This document shows positions 25,089-35,796 of a DNA stretch of 64,000 nt, one piece after another; position 1 is the first letter of the stretch, and every line of letters starts with the position of its first letter. Origin of the DNA: Hybos culiciformis (taxonomy: Eukaryota; Arthropoda; Insecta; Diptera; Hybotidae); NCBI GenBank assembly GCA_964007475.1, contig OZ023274.1, positions 74,101,303 to 74,165,302 of the forward strand, given 5' to 3'. The translations under genes were made by a program, and so were the position numbers. Below the pieces are notes generated by a model. That model was not told the DNA's origin, made no database searches, and saw only the letters and a program-made list of their open reading frames with translations.

Positions 25089-26374
25089 GTACGTTCTGTA
25101 AGTACCGATTGTCCGTAGCTAAGGAATTCCCTTTTCTGCAAAATACTGCAAATAAATTCTGCAAATCCCTACGATAAGGACAGCTGTGACATTTCATTTT
25201 AAAATCATATACATTAAAAAAATTTATATGGGCATATTGAAATGTGTCATTTGTTCTATTTCAAATTTTGAAGAATCATTTGTAACATTTATTAATTATA
25301 TGCATGTATATTGTTTAAGGAAATACAAATTTGATGAAATTTCAAAAATTCTGCCTTTTTTTAAATGTTTTTAATGTAACACATAAAAATTATGAAAAAT
25401 AAAACTTACTTAATACAAATTGTCTAATAAAATGCATGAACAAAAAATGAGTGAATGTGTTTTTTTACATATATTAATGTTTCCTACTCTGTATTGAATC
25501 AAGCTGAATATCGCTTGCAAGTTCTTTAATAGAGCAAAAAAGTACGAACAATTTACTTTTTAAATAGGATCTTGCCTCACTTCAACATGAATTATTACTT
25601 CCTATTCACTAGTGGTTCACCGATGAAAAAGTATTTCTATTTCTAAAACTAGTGTCATGCTATTGGTGAACAAATATTAAAAGTACAAAGCACCTGACCT
25701 GATGTCTTATTAACATTATGCTAATGTATGTTGCCGTTCTCCCTTCTTTACGAAGTTTCTTAATATTTTCTTGTTGTAGCGAATTTTTATTTAAAATATA
25801 AAATGTTTGATATCTCGAAAACTAAGGAAGATATCGAAAATTTTTATTTAATTTGCATAATTGATTGAAAAATAATCATCATAAAGGAAGGATAGCTTGT
25901 AGTGAAATGTAAACAAGAACTGGGTATAAACCTTTTTAAAGTATATGGGTTGAACTAAATTTGATAAAATATATAAATAAAATTAAAAATTTTATATTTT
26001 TATTAAAAATTTTATATTTTTATTTAAAATTTTGTGTTTTATTAAAATCAAAATATAAAATTTCAAATTTTATTTAGGAAAACAAAAAATTTTGTTAAAA
26101 TTAACTTTTTTTTGTTTGTTTTTAATCAAAATTATCAATGTCCTTAGCTAAGGCCAACTAAAAAGTACTCCCAGAATACGGACTATTATGGGAAATTATA
26201 AAATTTCACTTTGCAGAAGTTTTGAGGTAGGATTGCATTACTGAACGATTTTTTGTAGAATTTGTCCGTATTTAAGGACTTTAGCTGGCACATTTTGTCT
26301 TTCACAAAGTACAAATTGTCTGCAACGTAGGATTTTGTCATTAGCTAAGGACAATCTGTACTTACTGAATGTAC
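25089..26374. repeat. Inverted-repeat pair beside the gap
   Basis: GTACGTTCTGTAAGTACCGA begins immediately after the N run. The reverse complement of 26340-26374 reads GTACATTCAGTAAGTACAGA and continues TTGTCCTTAGCTAA, so the arms match over about 35 bp. A further TGTCCTTAGCTAAGG lies at about 26139. This may be a DNA element of about 1.3 kb, or two separate family members in opposite orientation. The left flank is inside the gap, so a target duplication cannot be checked. Confidence 0.5.
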
Positions 26375-28710
26375 TATAAACATATTTTACTTAAAAATAT
26401 TAAATTAATTCTATGTTTGTATATGCAATTTATTTAGTAATTTCAATAATTTTAAACTTGTAATAAATTTAATTAATAAATTAATAAATAAATAAATTAA
26501 TAAATTGTTTTTATTTGTTTTGGAAAGCAAACTTTTGAAGAATGAAGCGTTAGAGATAATGACTATCTTATTTTAAAGAAGGCTTGAAAAAATTCTGTAG
26601 AATTTGTTTGAAAATTTTAAACCCAAATATCTCAAACATTTCCACGTATTTCGTTTTCAATAAATATTTTTTAAACCAATTATAAGTAAATTCACAATTA
26701 ATTCAAAAATATAAATAATACAGAAAATACATAATACAGAAACATTGAAGTTGAAATAATTAAAAACTTGATCAGCAAACTTTAGAAATAGACATTAAAA
26801 TTGAAAGTGATATAAGTTCAAATATAATGAAAATAATAAAATATTTTAAATACGATTTAATTAAACCGATGTAGATCTTATATTTTAATCAATATTCAAT
26901 ACATAAATTTAGTTCAAGTTTACAAAATATAGCAGCTGAATTAACTTACGAAAAAAGAATGAATAAGAAATAAAAACAATTGGAATAAACTGACAAACTT
27001 TTCTACTGCACTAAGAATAGAAAAAAATGTTAAAAACAAAATTGGCTCATGGTTCACACCACAGCAATAATATTTAGAATAGCTAAATTATTGAAAAAAA
27101 AACTAATTTAAAAAAGAATTTATATTAACACAAATCAACATAATTGTTATTTTAAAATTAATTTAATTAATTTACTCTTTTAATGCATTTTAAACGAAAA
27201 TCTTTTTTATTTTGTTATTTTTACTTTTTTTTTGAATGGCTGAATATGAAAGAAAATTGTTACAACATAAACAACATAAATGCAAAAGAGCAATTAACAA
27301 CAAACACAGTAGATAAGAACTATGTCAAACTGCCGGCCTCAAAACCATCACTTTAATTATGATGACACCCCTTTAATTCTACAGAGAGGAAGTAATATAA
27401 CAAAAATTTAAAAGATCGAAGTAATATCCAATACTACAGAAGCTAATATTTAATTATTATATTATATGACAATATTTATCAATATTCTCATAATAAAAAA
27501 CCAATCACCGAAAGCAAAAGAAAATTAAAATTTATAAAAATAAAATAATCAGTATTCAACACTCGTAAAATATACAAAGTAAATATCTATATCTATGGGT
27601 GAATTGTTCGCACTTATAAAATTTAAAATCTTATTATAAGTTTGTGAGTAATTTTTAAAAAATTTTTGTAAACATTTCATTTATCTCTTAGAAAGTAAAC
27701 TTTTTTTTATTGCTTGAAGATGCAGTAAGTTGCGAATTATTCAATATCCAGAAATAAAATTGAAAATTTCTTAAAATAACATAACAAACATATACCAGCA
27801 ATAATAAAATACATTATTAAAATTATATTTTCTATTCTAATACCTTCTTCGCACTTCAATATTTTTCCGGATATTTCGATTTTTCCGGAAACTTTATGGA
27901 TTTTATCATACAAAAAATTTTTCCGGATATTTTAACTTCCAGTTATTTTTCCACTTAGCTAGTTCCTTTTAGCAACTTTTTGATAGATTTGGTACGGTTG
28001 GCACCGTTTATTTTGTGTAAAAATGTCAAAAAAATGAAAACCAAAAAAAAAAAGTGAAATTTAATTTTAAAATTATTTTTGAAAATTCATAATAAAAATG
28101 TTTTTTTAAAATAACAGAAAGTTGTTTGCTTTTTTTATTTATGTTTCTTATAGAATTGTCAAATTTTTTCCACTTCTCAAGTGCAAACGGTAGTTTCAGA
28201 AAGTGGAAATTTCCACTTATTTATCCGGATAAATGTTGAAGTGCGAACAAGGTATAACATGAAAAAACAGAAGAAATGGAAATTTAAATTATTTTCAATT
28301 TATGTCACCGCTTCGCACAGGCCAGCATTTTTCGAGAATACAAATTTACGTATAATTTTCCCTTTCTTCAGTGCTTAAACGCGTCTGTTTCTTTGAGACT
28401 ATCTTCAATATGAACAAAATTTTTATTATTAAAATTCTGCAAATACGTTGGTTTTTCCCCGGGGTGAATTTTTGTTTTCTATCATAGGATCAAATGATAA
28501 TTGATATTCGGCGATATTCGGCGCAACTTGTCATCTAACTTTGAAAATACGAATTTAAATACGTAAAATTTTATCGAATTTCAACTTTCATGTTTTTGAA
28601 ATGTAATCTTTAAAATCATATATGTACATATATACATACAATTATAATATACTTGTATTTGATTGCACATGCCATCAATTTTAAGCTTATCTTTCAAATA
28701 CTATTATTTA
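26375..28710. other. Intergenic SG2-SG3 spacer
   Basis: No gene is visible. Parts are similar to the SG1-SG2 spacer, for example ATGACTATCTTATTTTAAAG near 26560 against the corresponding stretch near 20790. It contains MITE copy B. Confidence 0.55.
27841..28254. mobile_element. 414-bp PIF/Harbinger-like MITE, copy B
   Basis: The left end is TACCTTCTTCGCACTTCAA and the right end in reverse is TACCTTGTTCGCACTTCAA, with TAA duplications at 27838-27840 and 28255-28257. Internal CCGGATA motifs also sit in inverted orientation near each end. It pairs with copy A at 21259-21673 by end sequence, length and duplication. Non-coding. Confidence 0.75.
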
Positions 28711-28905
28711 ATTGCTTCCGAACAAATAACGAATTAAGATTAGGTGAGAATTTGATAACATTAAAAAAATTATCAAACTAATTAAAGCGGGGATTTTTTA
28801 ATATTTATGTAAAAAATATTAAATAAACATCTTCGCTATTTAGTTTGACAATGCCATTATCTTTATCAGTACATACAGTTTAATAAATTTGTGCAAAAAA
28901 ACGAA
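28711..28905 (+). promoter_or_regulatory. Upstream region of SG3
   Basis: 195 bp, nearly identical to the block before SG1, including ATTGCTTCCGAACAAATAAC, TTGATAACATT, AATTATCAAAC and AAGCGGGGATTTTTTAATA. Only a few substitutions are visible, for example ATTATTTATGT where SG1 has ATACTTAGGT. It carries the same GATA-type sites. Confidence 0.55.
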
Positions 28906-31630
28906 ATGAAAAAATTTATTTACTTAACTTTAAATTTAATATGTTTCCTTACGACTGCAAATTCAGAAGTATCAGAAAAAATTCAGTACACTTTAAATTT
29001 AATTAAAAAAGGTGAAGAAATTGAAACTGGAAAACATGATAATATTATATTGCTACTGGGGAATACAGGAGGAGGAAAATCCACCCTTGCACAATTAATG
29101 GCTGGAGATAATGAAAAGCTGATTTCAAAAGAAGTTAGAAAAGATAGTGGAGAATTTATAATTGAAGATTCTGATAACAAAATAAGCAGCAATTCAACCT
29201 TAATTTCTCAAACTATTTTGCCTGATTTAGTTTACAGTGAAGCAACAAACTCAGCATTTTATGATTGCCCTGGTTTCAGTGATACAAGAAATTCATCTAT
29301 TGACATAGCATCAACATTTTTCATTCGCAAAGTTATTTCATCAGCAAAATCTATTAAAATTGTTTTTGTTGTAAACTATTCTTCGGTAAAAGAAGGGGTA
29401 GACAGAAATGATTTTCTTGTACTGGTCAAACATGCAGCAACGTTTTTCAAAAATTTGAAAAAATTCGAGAATGCTATTGCTATCGTTATAACAAAAGTGG
29501 ATAATTTATATGTTAAAAAAGGCGAAGATTTAGTTTTGGTTTCAGATGAAAAAATTATTGAAAACATTGCAAATTTTCTACAAAATGCTAAGGTTTCATT
29601 AGAGGATTTCCTAAAAGAAGAAAATGACATTTCCAAACAAGAAACATTTGAAAATGCTATAGAATTTGTAGATATTTTATTACAACAAGAAAATAATAAA
29701 TTTAAAAAAATTGGAATTTTTCGGCGACCAGACGAAGGTGGTTCTGTAAGTAAAATACAACTTTTACAAGACGGAAAATTGAAACTTCAAAATTTATTCG
29801 ACGAAGGAATTATATATGAAAGTCAGAATGCTGAAGATTTTGGATATACTATTTCAGAAGAATCCAAGTCAGATATTAATCTAATAGTTGAACAAATTAA
29901 TTTCGAAATCAGCAAATACATTACGGAAGCTGCAGACTTTCTGAAAACAAGTTTTCTAAATCTAGAAAATGATTTTAATGATCTTGTAATTCTTAAAAGT
30001 AATTTTGAGACGGCTGTCATTATTGTTTCAGAAATGGTTAATAGCTTTGCTTCGATAGAGTCGCCACAGCAACTATCAGATATTTTAAAAGAAACTTTTG
30101 ATCAAAAACTTCAATTTCCAATATCTGGTCAATTAATTGAGAGTATAGTAAAATATGATAGTTTCATAGAATTTATGCAGTTGGTAACTTCAAAAAAACT
30201 ACCTTTGAAACCTTTACCCATGATTGAATCATTTAAACATGCTGTTAATTATTTAAGTGAATCAAAGGCAATTTATACATTTCTTGTTGAATTTCACATT
30301 AAACTTTCCGATTGGAGTGTACAAATTAATCCTACTGCATTTAACATAGAAAACTTTAAAAATCAAATGTTTGAATTAGAAACGCAGGGCGTGATTATAT
30401 CTGGAAATCAAATCAAATATTTTCTTAATCAAATTTATTACGCAGAAATTACAAATGGATATACAATTCCGGGATTCGATAGTATTGAAAATGCTGATTT
30501 TAGTTCCGTTAAATTGAAAATACTTTTTGAAATTTTAGAATTAATACTTAATCCTAAATTAGAAATTCACTGCGAAAATAACAATATTTTGATAGCTAAA
30601 GGTAATTTTGTTAAACTTAGTTCTGTTTTAACTGCTAACCCTTGTCCAGAAAAAATTCAAAGAATAGAAGTTTACGGTCTGCGTAAAATATTTTTTGATC
30701 AAGATTTACAACAATCAAGCATAGAAGTTTTAATGGCTACGCCAATTTGGGAAATCATTGACATTAGGCAAGTTAATTTGATTGGTGATAGTTCAGGGGG
30801 ATATCCTGAAATTAAAGCAGCAAATGGGCCAAGCGGTGCAGGTGGAGGTATTGAGGGAGCTGTCGGGGTGCAGGGTATTGATGGGTTACCTGGAATCCGT
30901 GCAGAGTCTGGTGGTGCTTTTTTCGGTATAAGTGCTACAATGACTAATGGCCAAAATTTAGTGATAAAATCTGTAGGCGGGAACGGAGGATCAGGTCAAA
31001 ATGGTGGTGATGGGGGTAATGGTGAAAACGGAAAAGATGTAAATTGGGCGCAAGATCCGAACGGACCGTCATTTAATGGATTTCGGATTATCCAAACTGG
31101 GGGAATGGGTGGAATAGGCGGAAATGGTGGTCATGGAGGTAAAGGTGGTTTTGCTGGACTTAGTAGTGACATAGAAGTAATAAGTGTTCTAGAAAATCCA
31201 TCTGTTCGAGTAGAACAAATCAACGGACAATCCGGATTAGATGGAATGGGAGGCCAGCATGGGATTGGAGGAATGAGTGGAAACCAATGCACAGGTACTT
31301 TCAAATAATTTTTATTATTGTCTAAAAATCAAACTAATATTATTTTCCCAATCAATAGGTTTTATGTCAAGACAACCGCCAATGCCTCCAATTCCTATAA
31401 ATATTCAATGTAATAAAATAAAAGCGGATGATGGGTCTGATGGAATTGTTGGTGGAAATCCTTCATCTTATTCTCAAGCGGACTCAATTCATGTGGATAG
31501 AAGAGTAGATTTTTTGAATAATTTCATAAATTTAATTTCCTCTAATTTGAATAATCGGATTATGAAGAGTATATTAACAGATTATTTATATGCCTTTAAT
31601 TCAAATGAAAACCTTAATAAAATAATTTAA
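28906..31630 (+). CDS. SG3: secreted P-loop GTPase-like, glycine-rich protein
   Basis: Exons 28906-31294 and 31359-31630, with a 64-bp phase-1 intron, give 886 residues. Signal peptide, Walker A (52-60), DCPG and TKVD are as in SG2. The coding sequence is a patchwork: LKSNFETAV and the upstream block follow SG1, whereas FKHAVNYL, FHIKL and MFELETQG follow SG2. The variable insert is NWAQDPNGPSFNGFRI, one residue shorter. Exon 2 has diverged slightly from SG1 and SG2 (KADDGSDGIVGGNPSSYSQ, DYLYAFNSNENLNKII). Function unknown. Confidence 0.86.
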
Positions 31631-31862
31631 ATCTAAAATTTTTTTTTTATTTTGTTTATTACATTACCACCACTAAGCCATAGTCAGTCGAGTATACAAA
31701 ATGTTTCATAGGTATACCAAATATAAAATTACGACTAGTTTTAAAATGTTTGTTGACCTGAGTGTATTTTGTGGTGCTTTTTTATGTAATTATTGTTAAG
31801 ATAAATAAATTCCAGGGTAACCATTTTTTTTTTAAGGTGGAATTTTGTCGAAGGTAACCATA

Positions 31863-31980
31863 TTCGCCCGGGAATTTCTCAAAATTCGTAAATTACGAAC
31901 AGTCTTAAATTATGAAAATAATCAGATTCGTAAATTACGAAAATTGGAAATTTACGAATTTTATGAAATTCCCGGGCGAA
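31863..31980. mobile_element. 118-bp palindromic MITE with TA duplication
   Basis: The ends TTCGCCCGGGAATTTC and GAAATTCCCGGGCGAA are perfect complements over 16 bp, with TA on both sides (31861-31862 and 31981-31982). Inner palindromes ATTCGTAAATTACGAA lie in between. Size and the TA duplication suit a mariner-type MITE, though TA is weak evidence in AT-rich DNA. Confidence 0.7.
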
Positions 31981-32114
31981 TAGTAAAAATCAAAGAAACT
32001 TATTTAAATAAAAAATAGCGATTGACTTTATAAAATCAAAATTTCCACATAGTTTCATACATTTGTAAGGATTTTTATGCCTACTTGATGCTTTCGATGT
32101 ATTGTTTTGTTTTT

Positions 32115-32168
32115 GTAGGGAGTTTTAAACTTATGTTGTAGGGAGTAGGGAGTTTTAAACTTATGTTG
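32115..32168. repeat. Short direct repeat, 30-bp period
   Basis: The 24-bp word beginning GTAGGGAGTTTTAAACTTAT occurs twice, at 32115 and 32145. Confidence 0.85.
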
Positions 32169-32560
32169 CAAGATTCAAAATGCCACTTTTAAAGCTGCAC
32201 GACACTTTTTAAGAGTAACGAACGCGCTATTTTTATTAAAGAAACTTAATTGACGAGTAGGAAAAGAACAAGACTTCAGATAAAGAATAAATTTAATTAA
32301 AAAACATATTTTAATCTGACCAATATTTCGAATAATTGTACTTATACAATACATCAATGGTTTTATTCTTATTTATTCAAATTGAATAAAGAAAACAAAA
32401 AAATTTATGACGCAATAAATATTTTCGAAGTGCTTCTTCAATTAAGAAAGTTGCGATTGTGACTTGATTATAAATTTACGACAGTATGTGTGTTGATTAC
32501 GTATAAAATTGATTAAATAATAATAAGCTTGAATCATTATTGAAGTACGTATTTGCTTAT

Positions 32561-35500
32561 CAGCGGCGAATTCTCAGGGTGTTCAAGGCGTTAATTAACG
32601 CCCAAGTTTTGATTTTATATACATAATACATTTAAATAAAAACAAGAACAGAAAACAGTCTTGTAAAATAAAGCGTGCAGTTTTCTGTAAATATCACTGT
32701 TTAATGCTAAAATAAGAACACATTATTACATGAAGTAAGAATTTCTGTTGCATTTTTCTGAGTTGTCAATAATAAGCGGTGAACACTTTCGAAGAAAATT
32801 CTGATTAGAATTTCTATTTTGAATAGTAAAATATGCAAGAAAAAATAGAACAAAAAATGAATACATTTTTTTCGAAGGTGTTCAGCAAGAAAAAAAACGC
32901 CTATCTTATTTCTTAACGAACAGAGTAATTTGGTTCTTACATTGGATGATTTCGAAAATTTTGTTTTGAGCTTTTGGTAGGAAATGTGTAATCAAAAAAA
33001 TAAACAATTAGAAATGCATACAAAAATAATTAATGTAAACAAGTTTTTTTTCGAAACTTTTTTTTTGAATGATTGACGATTTAAATAATAATAAAGTCCT
33101 CGGAGAAAAAAATAATAAAGAAAAAGGAAATTAATTTGGGCTTTTTTCTAAGTTGTCAACAAACAAAACTGCACACTTGAATTTTTTATAAGTATTTACG
33201 TCCGAAAAAACGAAATTTATTTAAATTTAACTTTAAAATTGAAAATCTATCGATTTTATCAATCCAAAATATTGGAAAAATTTGTTTATAATCATGGCTA
33301 ATGCAATTAATATTAATATGATATCAAGTATTCTAAAGACACCGTTTTCAAGAAGATCTGGAGAAGAAAAAAAAGAAATTTTAGAAAAAGGAAGACCAAC
33401 TCCCGAACTACCTAATTTAAAAACTGTTTTGAAGCAAAAGGATAAAAATATAAACCGTTTCTTCAACAAAGAAAATTATGACCGTTGTGAATGGCTAGCT
33501 GGTTGTTCCACAATTAGTCGCCTATTTTGTTGGCCATGCTTATTGTTTAAAGCCAGTGTTGAGAGAAACATTTGGGTTAATGAGGGTTTCGCAGACTTAA
33601 ATCATCTGAGCTCTGCAATTTCGAAGCACGAAAAATCGAAGACCCATATTAATTCAATGTTAACGTTCAAAACATATGGATTGGTTAGGATTGATTTACT
33701 GCTGGATAAACATTTACAAATTACCACCACCAATCATAATGAAATGGTATCTCGAAACCGGCAAGTACTTATGAGACTTGTAGATGCAGTTTGTTATTTA
33801 AGTATGCAAGAGCAAGGTTTTCGGGGGCATAATGAAGGATGTGATTCCAGTAATAAAGGGAATTATTTGGAACTATTGAATCTCATTGCTAAGTATGACG
33901 TTTTACTTTACCAACATTTAAATGATGCAACTATTTTTCGGGGTACATCCAGCACTATTCAAAATGATATCATAAATAGCATTTCTGCAGTTATTTTTGA
34001 CGATATTAAAAGTGAGCTATTGCAAACTAAATTTGTATCAATTTTAGTAGATGAAACTACAGATATTTCAAAAAAGTCTCAAATGTCTGTACTCTTAAGA
34101 TTTGTAGATCAAAAAGGAGAAATTCAGGAAAGATTTCTTGGCTTCACTGACGTGAGTGGTAACAGACGTGCAGTTGCAATATCAAATCACATTATTAAAT
34201 TTATTGAAGATCTTAATTTAGATAAAAAACTTGTAGCTCAAGGATATGATGGTGCTGCAGTTATGTCGGGTGAGCTAAATGGCACACAATCCCTTGTTAA
34301 AGAAAAATATCCAACTGCATTATTTGTGCATTGTTTCGCTCATAAATTAAATTTAGTTTTATCTCAGTCAGTTGAATTTATTAAAGAGTGTAGGTTATTT
34401 TTTGGAACAATAAGTTGCATTCCAACTTTTTTTTCTCACTCTTCAAAACGAAGTTTTGCACTTGAAAGTTTTATAAAAATTAAGTTTCCTCAAGTCGCTC
34501 CAACTCGCTGGAATTACAGCTCACGTCTTGTAAACACTTTAAAAGATCATCAAAACGAGATAAAAGGTTTTTTTGAAAATATACTTGAAAATGAAGATGA
34601 ATGGGACTCAGATGCTGTTATAAAATCTCGGGGTTTTCTTTATTTTCTAAATGATTTCAATTCTGTTTTTCTTCTTGAAATATTTTCTAAAATTTTCGGT
34701 TTTACTGATTTATTATATAATGTTTTGCAAAATAAAAGTTTAGATATTGGTTTTTGTAGTAAAATGATTGAAGACACAATTTTAGCTATAAGTGAATTAA
34801 AAGAAAATTATAAACAGATATTTATGACAGCAAAAGATATTGCTGGAAATCCAAAACTAAAAAGAAATGTTAATTTAGAAATAAATCATGAAAAGCAAAT
34901 TTATAATGAAATTATTGATACAATTGTCGAACAAATGAAAATTAGATTTAAAGATTTAGAAAAAATTAGTTTTGTCGGCTTAATGGATCGTAAAAAATTT
35001 CCAGATTTTAAAATAAGTTTCCCACAAAATTTAATTACTTCATTAAAAAAATCTTGTTATGCTGGATTTTTCGATTTTCCAAAATTAAATAACGAATTAA
35101 CGGTGTTATATAACTCAAGCTGTTATTCGGGAATTGCAATTCATGAAATTATAAAATATAATATTCAGAATGATTTAATTTCGACATTTTCCGAGCTTCA
35201 AAAACTCGGCTGCCTTATTATGACAATACCGTCAACAACTGCTTCGGTTGAGCGTTCTTTTTCTGCGTTAAAACGTATCAAGAGTTTTACTAGAAATAGT
35301 ACTGGACAAGACAGATTGTCTAATTTATCATTAATTACTATTGAAAAGGATCTCCTCAGAGAATTAAGATCTAAACCAAATTTTTTTGATAAAGTATTGG
35401 AATTTTTTTTAAAAAAAGAACGAAGGATTGAATTTACATTTAAATAAAAAAAATCATATAATTTTATAGTAATGTTGTTTTTTTAATTACCTACTTGTTA

Positions 35501-35673
35501 GTATATAAATAATTATGTGCGATGAAGACATTTATTTTTAAACACGAAAAATTTATAATTTTTATTTTGTATTTAAAATACAATTATATACTAATAAAAT
35601 ACAAATTTAATGTAATGTAAAATATCTTTTTTATTTGTTGACGCCTTGAAAAATTACTCAGGATTCGCCACTG
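32561..35673 (+). mobile_element. Complete hAT transposon with intact transposase
   Basis: The terminal inverted repeats are CAGCGGCGAATTCTCAGG at 32561 and, in reverse from 35673, CAGTGGCGAATCCTGAGT. Both continue to TTCAAGGCGT. Perfect 8-bp target duplications TTGCTTAT flank the element (32553-32560 and 35674-35681). The element is 3113 bp and contains one uninterrupted transposase gene. Intact ends, duplications and reading frame all point to recent insertion and possible activity. It landed 123 bp upstream of the SG4 ATG. Confidence 0.95.
33294..35447 (+). CDS. hAT transposase (TTF zinc finger/ZMYM1-like type)
   Basis: 717 residues from the ATG at 33294 (an in-frame TTG lies 12 bases earlier). 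The protein would cut and paste the surrounding element. The N-terminal region has a TTF-type zinc-finger pattern (CEWLAGCSTISRLFCWPC). A DUF4371-like region with EQGFRGHNE follows. The RNase H-like core shows LVDETTDIS, GYDGAAVMSG and CFAHKLNLVLSQS. The C-terminal hAT dimerisation domain has TTASVERSFSALKRIKS and ends with LSNLSLITIEKDL. There is no stop or frameshift, in contrast to the decayed hAT remnant at 9165-9300. Genes of this type are often mis-annotated as zinc finger MYM-type protein 1-like. Binding probably targets the inverted repeats at 32561 and 35673. Confidence 0.93.
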   Translation: MANAININMISSILKTPFSRRSGEEKKEILEKGRPTPELPNLKTVLKQKDKNINRFFNKENYDRCEWLAGCSTISRLFCWPCLLFKASVERNIWVNEGFADLNHLSSAISKHEKSKTHINSMLTFKTYGLVRIDLLLDKHLQITTTNHNEMVSRNRQVLMRLVDAVCYLSMQEQGFRGHNEGCDSSNKGNYLELLNLIAKYDVLLYQHLNDATIFRGTSSTIQNDIINSISAVIFDDIKSELLQTKFVSILVDETTDISKKSQMSVLLRFVDQKGEIQERFLGFTDVSGNRRAVAISNHIIKFIEDLNLDKKLVAQGYDGAAVMSGELNGTQSLVKEKYPTALFVHCFAHKLNLVLSQSVEFIKECRLFFGTISCIPTFFSHSSKRSFALESFIKIKFPQVAPTRWNYSSRLVNTLKDHQNEIKGFFENILENEDEWDSDAVIKSRGFLYFLNDFNSVFLLEIFSKIFGFTDLLYNVLQNKSLDIGFCSKMIEDTILAISELKENYKQIFMTAKDIAGNPKLKRNVNLEINHEKQIYNEIIDTIVEQMKIRFKDLEKISFVGLMDRKKFPDFKISFPQNLITSLKKSCYAGFFDFPKLNNELTVLYNSSCYSGIAIHEIIKYNIQNDLISTFSELQKLGCLIMTIPSTTASVERSFSALKRIKSFTRNSTGQDRLSNLSLITIEKDLLRELRSKPNFFDKVLEFFLKKERRIEFTFK

Positions 35674-35796
35674 TTGCTTATCTATTTAGATTTATTTTTT
35701 ATTAGTATTTATTTCCAAATTTTTTGATTTAAGCAAAGACGTCTGCTGTATTATTGACTTATTCAACTATAGCACCCTCAATATAAATTACTTAAT
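35674..35796 (+). promoter_or_regulatory. Upstream region of SG4
   Basis: The GATA-type site CTTATCT (35677-35683) overlaps the right-hand target duplication of the hAT element, so the insertion left the site intact but cut it off from everything further upstream. TTTTGATTTAAGCAAAGAC at 35722-35740 recurs exactly before SG7 (48973-48991), with related versions before SG5 and SG6, always about 60-75 bp before the ATG. Function is inferred from position and conservation. Confidence 0.5.

Larger units (their letters stand above)
31631..32552. other. Intergenic SG3 to hAT element
   Basis: No gene. It holds a small palindromic MITE (31863-31980) and a 30-bp-period direct repeat. The rest is AT-rich and featureless. 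Confidence 0.6.

Noticed and set aside
24857..25197. Reading frames spanning the N run
   Set aside because: They exist only because unknown bases contain no stops.
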